Origin: an uncultured Lachnospiraceae bacterium
GTDB taxonomy: Bacteria > Bacillota > Clostridia > Lachnospirales > Lachnospiraceae
Assembly: GCA_910588405.1 (NCBI GenBank)
Contig: CAJUPT010000004.1
Location: 19,506 to 83,505, forward strand
Length of the DNA stretch: 64,000 bases
Reading direction: 5' to 3'
The translations under genes and the position numbers were made by a program. This document shows, piece by piece, positions 54,297-62,772 of the stretch; position 1 is the stretch's first letter; every line of letters starts with the position of its first letter. The notes under the pieces were generated by a model. That model was not told the origin of the DNA, did no database searches, and saw only the letters and a program-made list of their open reading frames with translations.

Positions 54297-54397
54297 GTTT
54301 TGCGCCCTCCTAAGCTGTGTCTGTCGTGATGTACATTTTGCGTTCCATATTGAGTGTTGATACTGTTCACGGTTTATGTGCTCCGTGGTGTCCGTCA

Positions 54398-55597
54398 TTA
54401 GATATATTTTCTGTGCAGCACCGTATATTTCGGAAGCGTTCCGATCAGCGGCAGTATATAATCGAGAAACTCTTCTCTGATATCATTTTCTGTTTCGGTC
54501 ACATAGGAAAGGGGGAGACAGTTATCCTTCTCTGCCACATCTTCCAGTCTGACTAGCTCGTATATGGCCTGATATGGTCGACCAGGTTCTCTGTTAAGCG
54601 TGACCATCCGGAAGGATTCGCCGCTTACGGCGGCTCTTACGGCCAGTCTTCCCAGCTGTTCTGCCTCCTGTCTGTCGGTTTCCGACACATTGTGGATGCC
54701 GCATCGCTGCATCAGCCCCAGGTCGATTCCCCGGATCTTGCAGGAAAAGTGCTCTCTCAGCAGCTGGCTGATACAGGGAGTGATTCCGCCCATATTCTTC
54801 TGCATGTCCATACCTTTATTGATGGAGACATCCTCGAACAGGAACCTCCCGTCCGCTGTCTTCACACCCTCGGCAGCTACCGCGAAGCATTTTCCTTTTT
54901 TCTTTAAAACCTGTCCGACGTCATCGATAAATTTTTCTTTGGAGAAAGTGACCTCCGGAACGTAAATCAGATCAGGTCCCATATCGATTTTTCTTGCCGC
55001 AGTGGAAGCGGCGGCGAGAAAACCGGTGTTCCGTCCCATCACCTCGGCAAAAACGATCAGCTCCGTATCATAGGTCATCATATCCCTGGCAAGCTCGGCC
55101 ACCGTAAGTGCCACATGTCTTGCTGCGGAAGGGTATCCTGGCGCATGATCGATACAGGAGATGTCATTGTCCACGGTTTTAGGGACGACGATCAGACTGA
55201 AATCATAATCCTGAGACTTAAGAAATCGTCCCAGCCGCAGACCTGCGCGGACAGAGCCATTGCCGCCGTTGATGAAAATATAGCGGATATGCAGCGCGCG
55301 CAGCGTGTCCAGCACTCTATGATAATCGGATTGTTCCTGATCTCCTTCGTCTATTTCATATCTGCAGGAGCCGAAAAGCATGGATGGGGTGTCCGGCAGA
55401 TATTCTTCGCCGGGCAATTTTTCCGTGATATCAAAAAGCTTTCCCTTGATCAGACCGAGGATTCCGTGCTCAGATGCATAGATCCGATGGATTTTCGGCT
55501 GATTCCTGCATTCGGTGATGACGCCATAGGCAGATGCATTGATCACTGCGGTAGGTCCTCCTGATTGGATGTAAATTGCATTTGCCTGGTTGTCCAT
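54398..55597 (-). CDS. 6-phosphofructokinase, likely PPi-dependent type
   Basis: A 399-residue PFK. Phosphate-donor loop QSGGPTAVINAS (11-22); GGNGS (111-115), where ATP enzymes have GGDGS and PPi enzymes GGDDS; and PKTVDND (139-145), where Lys marks the PPi class (ATP enzymes have Gly). So the two donor-choice sites disagree: Gly at the first, Lys at the second. PFKs of the PPi type in clostridia also phosphorylate sedoheptulose 7-phosphate. ATG 55597 with AAAGAGG upstream. Sits between xylulokinase and aldolase genes. Confidence 0.85.
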   Translation of the reverse strand: MDNQANAIYIQSGGPTAVINASAYGVITECRNQPKIHRIYASEHGILGLIKGKLFDITEKLPGEEYLPDTPSMLFGSCRYEIDEGDQEQSDYHRVLDTLRALHIRYIFINGGNGSVRAGLRLGRFLKSQDYDFSLIVVPKTVDNDISCIDHAPGYPSAARHVALTVAELARDMMTYDTELIVFAEVMGRNTGFLAAASTAARKIDMGPDLIYVPEVTFSKEKFIDDVGQVLKKKGKCFAVAAEGVKTADGRFLFEDVSINKGMDMQKNMGGITPCISQLLREHFSCKIRGIDLGLMQRCGIHNVSETDRQEAEQLGRLAVRAAVSGESFRMVTLNREPGRPYQAIYELVRLEDVAEKDNCLPLSYVTETENDIREEFLDYILPLIGTLPKYTVLHRKYI

Positions 55598-55667
55598 GTC
55601 TTCCTCTTTCATTTCTGTCAATATGGAGATGGCTGCAAAAGCAGGCATCATGGTTATCTGTGCCAGG

Positions 55668-57155
55668 TTAGAGGTGGGGATACAGGTCCTTTACTTTCAG
55701 ATAAAGCTCTTTAAAAAGCTCCTGCTGCCGCCTGTAAGTGTTCACATGCGCCTGGATGGGTTCCACGGGCGTATCGTTTATTTTTACGATGGCGTCGCAG
55801 GCTTCTTTGACGTCTCCGTATATACCGCATCCCACCGAAGCCAGAATCGCGGCGCCCTGACAGGCTTCTTCCTCTGTCTTTGTGGTATATACGGGCATTT
55901 CCAGAATATCTGCCTGTATCTGCTTCCAGGTGGTCCCTTTTGCGGCGCCGCCGGAGGCGATCATTTTAGAGCTTTGAATGCCCATCTCATCCAGAATCTT
56001 CACGCATTCCTTCAGGTTGTACATGACGCCTTCCATGGTAGCCCGGATGATGTGGCTTTGCTCATGCTTCATGCCCATTCCGAAATAGACGCCTCTGGCA
56101 TAAGGGTCCATAAAAGGAGTTCGCTCTCCGGCCAGGAACGGGATAAACAACAGTCCCTCCGAGCCGGCCGGCGCCAGCGCGGCTTCCCTGTCCAAGTCGG
56201 CATAGGGTCTGGAATCCTTTAATATTTTTTTCTTCAGCCAGCCGAGGGTGCTTCCGCCGTTTAAGGTGCCGCCCTGCACATACCATTTTTCGCCCGGTGT
56301 GTGGCACCAGGTCTGCAGCCGCATCTGACTGTCGCATATGGGACTGGCCAGTACGGCGGCAATCTGGGAGGCAGTGCCGATATTACAGGCAGTGACGCCT
56401 GGTTCAATGACGCCGTTGCCGGTCAGCTGGGCGGCGGAATCGCCGGCTCCGAAGATTACCTTTGTGCTTGTGCACAGGCCGGTTTCTTTTGCGGCGGATT
56501 CCTGAATGGTTCCCGCTACCTGCCAGCTTTCTGAGAGCCGGGGCCAGATATCATCCTTCAGGCCGACGCGCCGGATCAGCTCCATGCACCAGTGCCGGTT
56601 CTTTACGGAAAGGGCCAGGGTGCCGGCTGCGTCTGAATATTCCGAACCGATGGTGCCGGTCAGTCTGTATCGTATGTAATCCTTTGGAAGCATGACGTAA
56701 CATATTTTGTCATACGGCCCAGGCTGATTCTTTTTTAACCAGAGCAGTGAGCAGATCATCATTCCGGCTCCCGGCTGATTCAAAAGCTCTGTGTCAAGAA
56801 GTTCTGCCGCCAGGGACTTGATCTCGCCGGTTTCTACGGCGGATCGTTGGTCCATCCATATGATGGCAGGTATGACCGGCCGTTTGTTTCTGTCAAGGGC
56901 TACGACGCCATGCATCTGTCCGGAAAGTCCGATGCCGGCCAGTTCCTCAGGACGGATACCGGATTTTTCCAGCGCTTCCCGGATGGTTTCCACTGTCCGG
57001 TTCCACCAAACCTCCGGGTCCTGTTCCGCATAACCGATTTTGTCAGTCGTTACGTCATAGTCCCGGTGACTTACCGCCAGAGACTTTCCCTCCGGGTCCA
57101 TAATCAATACTTTTACACTTGAAGTTCCCAAATCAATTCCAGCCAGATATCCCAT
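55668..57155 (-). CDS. xylB: Xylulokinase (FGGY family)
   Basis: A 495-residue FGGY kinase: GIDLGTSSVKVLIMD, GLSGQMHGVVALD and WMDQRS are typical of xylulokinase, with catalytic Asp in FGAGDSAAQ. It turns D-xylulose to xylulose 5-phosphate, which feeds the transketolase encoded across the control region. Other ketoses cannot be ruled out. No xylose isomerase is in the window, so the substrate may enter as a ketose or the isomerase lies elsewhere. Confidence 0.9.
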   Translation of the reverse strand: MGYLAGIDLGTSSVKVLIMDPEGKSLAVSHRDYDVTTDKIGYAEQDPEVWWNRTVETIREALEKSGIRPEELAGIGLSGQMHGVVALDRNKRPVIPAIIWMDQRSAVETGEIKSLAAELLDTELLNQPGAGMMICSLLWLKKNQPGPYDKICYVMLPKDYIRYRLTGTIGSEYSDAAGTLALSVKNRHWCMELIRRVGLKDDIWPRLSESWQVAGTIQESAAKETGLCTSTKVIFGAGDSAAQLTGNGVIEPGVTACNIGTASQIAAVLASPICDSQMRLQTWCHTPGEKWYVQGGTLNGGSTLGWLKKKILKDSRPYADLDREAALAPAGSEGLLFIPFLAGERTPFMDPYARGVYFGMGMKHEQSHIIRATMEGVMYNLKECVKILDEMGIQSSKMIASGGAAKGTTWKQIQADILEMPVYTTKTEEEACQGAAILASVGCGIYGDVKEACDAIVKINDTPVEPIQAHVNTYRRQQELFKELYLKVKDLYPHL

Positions 57156-57212
57156 TATTTATCACCGTAATTTTTTTATATTGAAGGATTCAGATATTTC
57201 AAATTGTTTTAG

Positions 57213-57602
57213 CTATTTTTGAATGATTTCAATCTCCACACCGTTCGGGTCCGTAATCAGCATGGTGTGAGCTTTCAGCTTCTCCACATAGGAAGGAGTC
57301 TTTCTTACGAAAACACTTTTTTCTTTACAGCTGTCATATAACTCGGACAGGCTGTCCGTTACCAGACAGAAATGCCGGTAAATGCCGGTATCCGTTTCCC
57401 GGATATCCTCTGCCGCCGCTTTGTCCGTATAATCGATCAATTCCAGCCGCACACCCTGAGGGAGCGGGAAATAGGTTAGGGTATGGTCGCCCATGTCGAT
57501 GAAGCCGGTCTTTTCTAATAGCAGCACATCAGTGTAAAATTTCTCGGACTGTGCCAGGTCCTTTGCGTTAATTGTAATATGATCCAAACCTGTTATTTTC
57601 AT
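57213..57602 (-). CDS. VOC/glyoxalase-family protein
   Basis: A 129-residue vicinal-oxygen-chelate protein with two beta-alpha-beta-beta-beta modules: GLDHITINAKDL at the start with metal His, LELIDYTDK mid, and the closing DPNGVEIEIIQ with metal Glu. Members are lyases, isomerases or dioxygenases, or sugar epimerase-like enzymes. Being between the DeoR regulator and xylulokinase suggests it acts on the imported sugar or a by-product such as methylglyoxal. Confidence 0.8.
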   Translation of the reverse strand: MKITGLDHITINAKDLAQSEKFYTDVLLLEKTGFIDMGDHTLTYFPLPQGVRLELIDYTDKAAAEDIRETDTGIYRHFCLVTDSLSELYDSCKEKSVFVRKTPSYVEKLKAHTMLITDPNGVEIEIIQK

Positions 57603-57642
57603 AAAGATCTTCTTTCTATATCTGTATTCGTTGCGGTCATCT

Positions 57643-58452
57643 TTACTCCGCCAGGATAACGTCTGTCACCGCCGCCAGGGCGCTGTAATCTTCCTTTTCA
57701 ATATCCGAATCGATAATCAGTCCATTCACATAGCTTAACTCGGCGATCTGCGCGAAGGTCACTGTTCCCAGCTTGCTGCTGTCGCTCATCAGATAGGAAG
57801 CGAAGCAGGCGTCGAGAATCTCCCGGACGCTTTTTGCGGTTTCAAAGTCGGGCGCCGTGATTCCCCGTTCCACGCTGAAGCCGTTGCAGGAAAAAAATCC
57901 TTTGTCGATATTGACCAGACTTAAGAATTCATTCCGCATCGGAAGGGTAGTGTAGTGATATCCCTTTCTGACCAGACCGCCCAGCATATAGACGTGAAAA
58001 TCAGTATAATCCTCAAGCCATACGGCGCTGCGGATATCGTTGACCACCACCGTCAGATTTTTCTTCTGGGGCAGCAGCTTTAAAAGCTCTGCCGTGGTGG
58101 TGCCGGTGGTCACTGCGATAATATCTCCGTTATCGATCAGGTCCAGCGCGGCTGCGGCAATGGCTTTTTTCTGCGACATCATCTGGCTTTCCTTATATGT
58201 GGGGGAAAGCTCCCTGCCTGCCTTGGAATTCCGGATCGCGCCGCCGTGGGTCCGGGTAATCAGATTTTTGTGTTCCAGCTGCTTTAAATCGTTTCTGATT
58301 GTGGAGGCTGACACACCGAACATCTCACACAGTACGGGAACCACTGCTTTGCCGTTGGTGTTAATCGTTTCCATTATTTTTCTCTGTCGTTCTTCGGCGA
58401 ACAGATTTTTTCCTGAAACCTCAATCGAAATCTCTACCGGCGTTTTATCCAT
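57643..58452 (-). CDS. DeoR/GlpR-family transcriptional regulator
   Basis: A 269-residue regulator. N-terminal winged HTH (ERQRKIMETI, FGVSASTIRNDLKQLE) and the C-terminal DeoRC sugar-phosphate sensor (GDIIAVTTGTTTAELLK, SCNGFSVERGIT, DSSKLG). It usually represses until a phosphorylated sugar binds. First gene of the minus-strand locus, so it controls itself. AGAGGTG lies six bases before ATG 58452. Confidence 0.92.
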   Translation of the reverse strand: MDKTPVEISIEVSGKNLFAEERQRKIMETINTNGKAVVPVLCEMFGVSASTIRNDLKQLEHKNLITRTHGGAIRNSKAGRELSPTYKESQMMSQKKAIAAAALDLIDNGDIIAVTTGTTTAELLKLLPQKKNLTVVVNDIRSAVWLEDYTDFHVYMLGGLVRKGYHYTTLPMRNEFLSLVNIDKGFFSCNGFSVERGITAPDFETAKSVREILDACFASYLMSDSSKLGTVTFAQIAELSYVNGLIIDSDIEKEDYSALAAVTDVILAE

Positions 58453-58475
58453 GATCTGCACCTCTTATGAAAATG

Positions 58476-58504
58476 ATTATAGCAAAAATCGCTAAGAAAC
58501 ACAA
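58476..58504 (-). promoter_or_regulatory. Promoter of the minus-strand sugar operon
   Basis: Minus strand: TTGTGT (58504-58499), 17 bases, TATAAT (58481-58476) with an extended TGC just before the -10. Confidence 0.65.
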
Positions 58505-58575
58505 TAGATTTTCTTACTTTATTTTGTGTTTTTCTGATTATTTTTGTTTTTTGACCTTGAAATTGATTGCAGCGC

Positions 58576-58624
58576 TGTTGTTTTTTGTTATTTTGGCTTG
58601 AATAAACTGTTGTTTTCTGTTACT
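58576..58624. promoter_or_regulatory. Direct repeats, likely DeoR operators
   Basis: TGTTGTTTTTTGTTATT (58576-58592) and TGTTGTTTTCTGTTACT (58608-58624) differ at two of 17 places and lie 32 bp apart, three helical turns. T-rich direct repeats of this kind are typical DeoR-family sites. They lie in the 350-bp region between the regulator and transketolase genes. A TATAAAAT sequence (58651-58658) may be the -10 for transketolase. Confidence 0.5.
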
Positions 58625-58802
58625 ATGTGATTAGCGTATCGGCATGCCGGTATAAAATAAAGAGTCCGCTCAGATGTGTTGCTGTACTGTCAGACGTAAT
58701 CAGACGGCATATCAGTACATTAAATATCCGTTCCGCAGAGATTTCATGGCATAGCTTTTGGGGAACGGATGGAGGACTAAGATGAATAGGAGGAGGTTCA
58801 AT

Positions 58803-59642
58803 ATGGGCGCTAAGTTTGAAAATTCCGATGAGCTGCAAAAGTTTGCCGACCGCATTCGGCTTCATGCGATCCGGTCCATGCATGCAAACAAGGGAGGCCA
58901 TGTGGGAGGGGTGCTGTCCCTGTGCGAGCTGATGGCGGTATTGTATGGGAAGGTGATGGACTATGATCCGGAGAATCCTCAGAACGAGGATCGGGATAAG
59001 GTGGTTCTTTCCAAAGGCCATTGCGGTCCGGCTCTTTACTCGGCGCTGGCTCTTTCGGGATTTTTTCCGGAAGAACAGCTTCTGACACTGAATCAGAATG
59101 GCGGGCATCTGCCAAGCCACTGTGACATGAATAAAACGACGGGGATTGATATGACCACCGGTTCCCTCGGACAGGGCGCCTCCACGGCAGCAGGCATGGC
59201 GCTGGGGAAAAAGATGCTGGGCCGAAAGGGAACGGTATATCTGATATTGGGGGACGGCGAGCTGAATGAAGGACAGGTCTGGGAGGCCGCCATGTTCGCA
59301 AAGCAGCACAGGCTTGACAATCTGGTCGTATTCGTGGACTGGAATCATCAGCAGCTGGACGGTTATACGGAAGGGATCTGTGATATGGGAAATATCGAGA
59401 ATCTGTTCCGGGCTTTCGGTTTCCGGGCCGTTACCGTGGACGGACATTCCACGGAGGCGGTGGAAAAGGCGGTCGTTCAGGCTGTGTCCGAAAAAGACGG
59501 CGTCCCTAAATGTATCGTGCTGGATACGGTCAAGGGAAAAGGCTGGAGTGTGACGGAAGGGAAGACAGGCATCCATCATATCGCGATCACGGATGAGATG
59601 ATGGCGGAGGCCGAAAAAGAATTTGCCGGAAAGGAGCTGTAA
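58803..59642 (+). CDS. Transketolase, N-terminal subunit
   Basis: A 279-residue protein holding the thiamine diphosphate pyrophosphate-binding half: SKGHCGPALY, TGSLGQGAS, GDGELNEGQVWEA (GDG...N metal site) and FVDWNHQQLDG. It forms a split enzyme with the next gene. Moves two-carbon units between ketose and aldose phosphates. AGGAGG before the ATG at 58803. Divergent from the DeoR-led operon. Confidence 0.94.
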   Translation: MGAKFENSDELQKFADRIRLHAIRSMHANKGGHVGGVLSLCELMAVLYGKVMDYDPENPQNEDRDKVVLSKGHCGPALYSALALSGFFPEEQLLTLNQNGGHLPSHCDMNKTTGIDMTTGSLGQGASTAAGMALGKKMLGRKGTVYLILGDGELNEGQVWEAAMFAKQHRLDNLVVFVDWNHQQLDGYTEGICDMGNIENLFRAFGFRAVTVDGHSTEAVEKAVVQAVSEKDGVPKCIVLDTVKGKGWSVTEGKTGIHHIAITDEMMAEAEKEFAGKEL

Positions 59643-59646
59643 ATCG

Positions 59647-60594
59647 ATGAAACAATATGCTACGGATATGAGAACCGCTTTGGCGGATACCCTGATTCGG
59701 CTGGAACGGGACAATGACAGGATTCTCTGGCTGGATTCCGATCTGATGGCCTCGTCAGGCATGAACAAGTTTAAGGAAGCGTACCCGGACCGGGTGATTA
59801 ACTGCGGGATTCAGGAGGCAAATATGTTCGGTGTGGCAGCGGGACTTTCCGAGGAAGGGTTTATTCCTTTTGTGCATTCCTTTTCTGCCTTTGCCAGCCG
59901 GCGTATCACGGACCAGATTTTTATGTCCGGTATCTATGCCCGCCAGAATGTGCGGGTTGTGGGCAGCGATCCCGGGCTGTCGGCGGGGCCGAACGGGGGT
60001 ACCCATATCAGCCTGGAGGATATGGGAATTTTAAGGTCGCTGCCGGGGACGATTATTCTGGACCCCTGTGATCCGGTACAGTTAAACGCGGTTGCGGAAC
60101 AGAGTGTTGCGAAAAAGGGGATTTATTATATCCGTCTGATGAGAAAATCGAAGGATCAGTTTTATGAGGAAGGAACCTCCTTTGAGATCGGGCGAGCTTC
60201 CATATTAAAGGAAGGAGAGGATCTGTCCGTGATCACCTGCGGCACCGTCTGTATCAGAGAAGCGCTGAGAGCGGCGGAAGTGCTGGAAAAGGACGGCATT
60301 CACGTAAGGATCATCGACATGTTCACGGTCAAGCCTCTCGACCGGGAGACGGTGCTGAAAGCTGCTGCAGAAACGGGAGCGATTATCACGCTGGAAAATC
60401 ACAACATTTATAACGGTCTGGGTTCGGCTGTGGCTGAGGTGATTGCGGAGAGCGGCATCAGTATTCCCTTTAAACGAATGGGCGTGCCTGACAGTGTGGG
60501 GGAAGTAGGGACGCTGGATTACCTTCTGCAAAAGTTCGGCATGGACGCGGATGCTGTGGCGGGGACGGCGAAGGAGCTGCTTGCGCGAAAATGA
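59647..60594 (+). CDS. Transketolase, C-terminal subunit
   Basis: A 315-residue partner with the pyrimidine-binding domain (catalytic Glu in NCGIQEANMFG, then FSAFASRRITDQ) and the C-terminal transketolase domain (DMFTVKPLD, ENHNIYNGLG). Four bases after the first subunit, with AAGGAG in its last codons. Confidence 0.94.
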   Translation: MKQYATDMRTALADTLIRLERDNDRILWLDSDLMASSGMNKFKEAYPDRVINCGIQEANMFGVAAGLSEEGFIPFVHSFSAFASRRITDQIFMSGIYARQNVRVVGSDPGLSAGPNGGTHISLEDMGILRSLPGTIILDPCDPVQLNAVAEQSVAKKGIYYIRLMRKSKDQFYEEGTSFEIGRASILKEGEDLSVITCGTVCIREALRAAEVLEKDGIHVRIIDMFTVKPLDRETVLKAAAETGAIITLENHNIYNGLGSAVAEVIAESGISIPFKRMGVPDSVGEVGTLDYLLQKFGMDADAVAGTAKELLARK

Positions 60595-60641
60595 TGATAT
60601 TGGCAGACACCTGTCCTTTGTGGAAATACATAGAAAATCCA

Positions 60642-60672
60642 TGTCTATTGCATCCGGAAGCTTCATATATAT
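60642..60672 (+). promoter_or_regulatory. Possible sporulation sigma-E promoter
   Basis: TGTCTATT (60642-60649), 14 bases, CATATATAT (60664-60672). This resembles the sigma-E/K pattern GTCATATT-N14-CATATNNT. It precedes a SPOCS/LysM gene, which fits mother-cell expression. Confidence 0.45.
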
Positions 60673-60710
60673 ACTACTGATAATCTATTGCAGATTTACA
60701 GGAGGTTGGC

Positions 60711-62273
60711 ATGGAGCTGATTAAGAAGACCATATATATGAACCGGCTGAAGGGGAAGACGGTCACGCAGATTACATTGGATGACGACAGAAATGTGCCG
60801 GATACCAAGGCGGATATTGACTATATCATTCAGGAGCAGGGGGACGTGAAGCTGGACGACTGCCGGGTCATGGGGGACCGGGCAGGGCTTCGGGGAAAGC
60901 TGGCGTTCCACATTCTGTACCAGACGCCGGTGCAGGGGGCGGTGGACAGCCTGAACGGAGAGATTATCTTCGACGAGCTGGTGAATATCAACGGGCTGGA
61001 AGAGCTGGATCAGGTGCAGGTACAGTGGGATATCGAGGATTTAAGCGCCGATGTGGTGAATTCCCGGAAGGTGAGCGTCAAGGCGGTGGTGACTTTTACG
61101 ATTTTCGTGCAGCAGATTTATGACGAGCAGACTTCGGTAGATGCGGAGGGCGAATTGAATCTGGACCGTATGAAAAAGAGTGTGGAAGCAGCTCAGATCG
61201 CCATGCAGAAGCGGGATACCTATCGGGTGAAGGAGGAAGCAGAGCTGCCGGCCAGCAAGCCAAATATCAGAGAAGTGCTGTGGAGCAGCGTACAGCCGAG
61301 AGCGGTGGAAACCCGGCCTATGGACGGCGCGATCAGCCTGCGGGGCGAGCTTCTGGTATTTTGCATGTACAGCGGCGAGGAGGAGCATATTCCGGTGCAG
61401 TGGCTGGAACGTTCGGTTCCCTTTTCCGGCACCATCGATTTGCCGGACTGTACGGAGGAAATGATACCGGCCATCGAGGTGAAATTATTGAACCAGGATT
61501 TGACAGCCTCCCCGGACTACGACGGTGAAAACCGGGTGCTGTCACTGGATGCGGTATTGGAGCTGGATATTCGTCTGTATGAGGAAGAGACCATAGAGAT
61601 TCTGGGGGATGTCTATGCGCCGGGCAAAAATCTGGAACCGGAATTCGGCAAGGCTTATTTTGAGTCGCTGATGACGAAAAATATGTCCAAATGCCGTCTG
61701 TCCGATAAGATGGAGTTAAGCGGCAATGAAAAGATTCTTCAAGTCTGCCATTGTGACGGCAGCGTGAAAATCGATCAGGTACAGGTCCAGGAAAACGGCC
61801 TGTCCGTGGAGGGAGCGCTGTGCGTTACCGTCCTTTACATATCCGCAGACGACAGAAAACCGCTGCAGTCGGTCAAAGGAGCGGTTCCCTTCCAGTATGT
61901 GGTGGAGGTAAAAGGCATTACTTCCGACTGTATTTACCGGATCAAGCCGGGACTGGAACAGCTGGCCGCCGTGATGTTAGGGGGAGACGAGATCGAAATC
62001 AAGGCGGCGGTGATGTTTGACGTGCTGGTGCTGAAACGGATTGAGGAACAGGTGATCCGCTCCGTGGCGGAAACGCCCCTGGATATGGAAGAGCTGGAAC
62101 GTCTGCCGGGAATCGTGGGCTATATTGTGCAGCCCGGGGATTCCATGTGGGGGATCGCGAAGAAATTCAGAACCACCCAGGAGTCGGTGAAGAAGGTAAA
62201 CGGGCTGGACAGCGATCTTCTGAAACCGGGGCAGAGACTGCTGGTGCTGAAAGAGGTTGAAGAAATGCTGTAG
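60711..62273 (+). CDS. SPOCS (DUF3794) and LysM domain protein
   Basis: A 520-residue protein with no signal peptide. Three SPOCS/DUF3794 repeats (about 40-125, 185-280 and 335-430; patterns such as GKLAFHILYQT, GELLVFCMYSGEE, GALCVTVLYISADD) and a C-terminal LysM (about 468-512, GYIVQPGDSMWGIAKKF). SPOCS proteins belong to spore-coat or spore-envelope assembly in Clostridia; LysM would bind the cortex peptidoglycan. AGGAGG before the ATG. A single gene with its own terminator. Confidence 0.88.
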   Translation: MELIKKTIYMNRLKGKTVTQITLDDDRNVPDTKADIDYIIQEQGDVKLDDCRVMGDRAGLRGKLAFHILYQTPVQGAVDSLNGEIIFDELVNINGLEELDQVQVQWDIEDLSADVVNSRKVSVKAVVTFTIFVQQIYDEQTSVDAEGELNLDRMKKSVEAAQIAMQKRDTYRVKEEAELPASKPNIREVLWSSVQPRAVETRPMDGAISLRGELLVFCMYSGEEEHIPVQWLERSVPFSGTIDLPDCTEEMIPAIEVKLLNQDLTASPDYDGENRVLSLDAVLELDIRLYEEETIEILGDVYAPGKNLEPEFGKAYFESLMTKNMSKCRLSDKMELSGNEKILQVCHCDGSVKIDQVQVQENGLSVEGALCVTVLYISADDRKPLQSVKGAVPFQYVVEVKGITSDCIYRIKPGLEQLAAVMLGGDEIEIKAAVMFDVLVLKRIEEQVIRSVAETPLDMEELERLPGIVGYIVQPGDSMWGIAKKFRTTQESVKKVNGLDSDLLKPGQRLLVLKEVEEML

Positions 62274-62289
62274 CGATTTGCTATGTAGC

Positions 62290-62331
62290 GTGCTGTGAAT
62301 ACGGGGAAACCTGGGTTCACAGCACTTTTTT
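62290..62331 (+). terminator. Intrinsic terminator after the SPOCS gene
   Basis: GTGCTGTGAA (62290-62299) pairs with TTCACAGCAC (62316-62325), then six T. Confidence 0.88.
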
Positions 62332-62682
62332 GCGCGGAAAAGGATATACCGCACAAAATCTATACCAGAGAAACCTGGAATGTATTTTCTCTGCAGTAAA
62401 GCACCGCGGCTGGCCTTTGGGGCCGTCAGTTTGGTATCGGATACAGGGTTCCGGCCGGATACCCTGCAAACAGAATGGCTGTGATGTGAGCATTGGTTTT
62501 GGCGGGTGTGGGAATGTGAAAAAGTGAAGCGGTGCGGAAAATCGTTTACAGTATAAAATATGCGGCGGGCATTATTTTTGTGCATTGAAAAGGCTGATGC
62601 AGCCATGGAGTGAAACATCCCTGGCATTATGTAAACCGTTAGTGCCTACTGAATCTGCCATAAATTTGCGTATATCTATTGC
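62332..62682. other. Intergenic region without visible gene
   Basis: About 350 bp between the terminator and the next promoter. I see no convincing ORF, RNA or repeat here. Confidence 0.5.
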
Positions 62683-62711
62683 TTTACAGAGGCGAAGTGA
62701 TTTGCTAAAAT
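62683..62711 (+). promoter_or_regulatory. Sigma-A promoter of the zinc-ribbon gene
   Basis: TTTACA (62683-62688), 17 bases, TAAAAT (62706-62711). Confidence 0.7.
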
Positions 62712-62731
62712 AAACAGGAATACAGAGTTTG

Positions 62732-62770
62732 TTCGGATGACGCGTTTACCGCGTCAGGAAAGAGGAAAAT
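62732..62770 (+). promoter_or_regulatory. Repeated hairpin leader element, copy 3
   Basis: TGACGCG-TTTAC-CGCGTCA is a perfect 7-bp hairpin, followed at once by GGAAAGAGGAAAA and the ATG. It matches the second hairpin and ribosome-site block of copies 1 and 2; the first hairpin is missing. Confidence 0.65.
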
Positions 62771-62772
62771 TT

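Noticed and set aside
58623..59768. 381-codon minus-strand frame over transketolase
   Set aside because: Antisense to a clear transketolase subunit; Leu/His/Arg-rich junk composition without domain.
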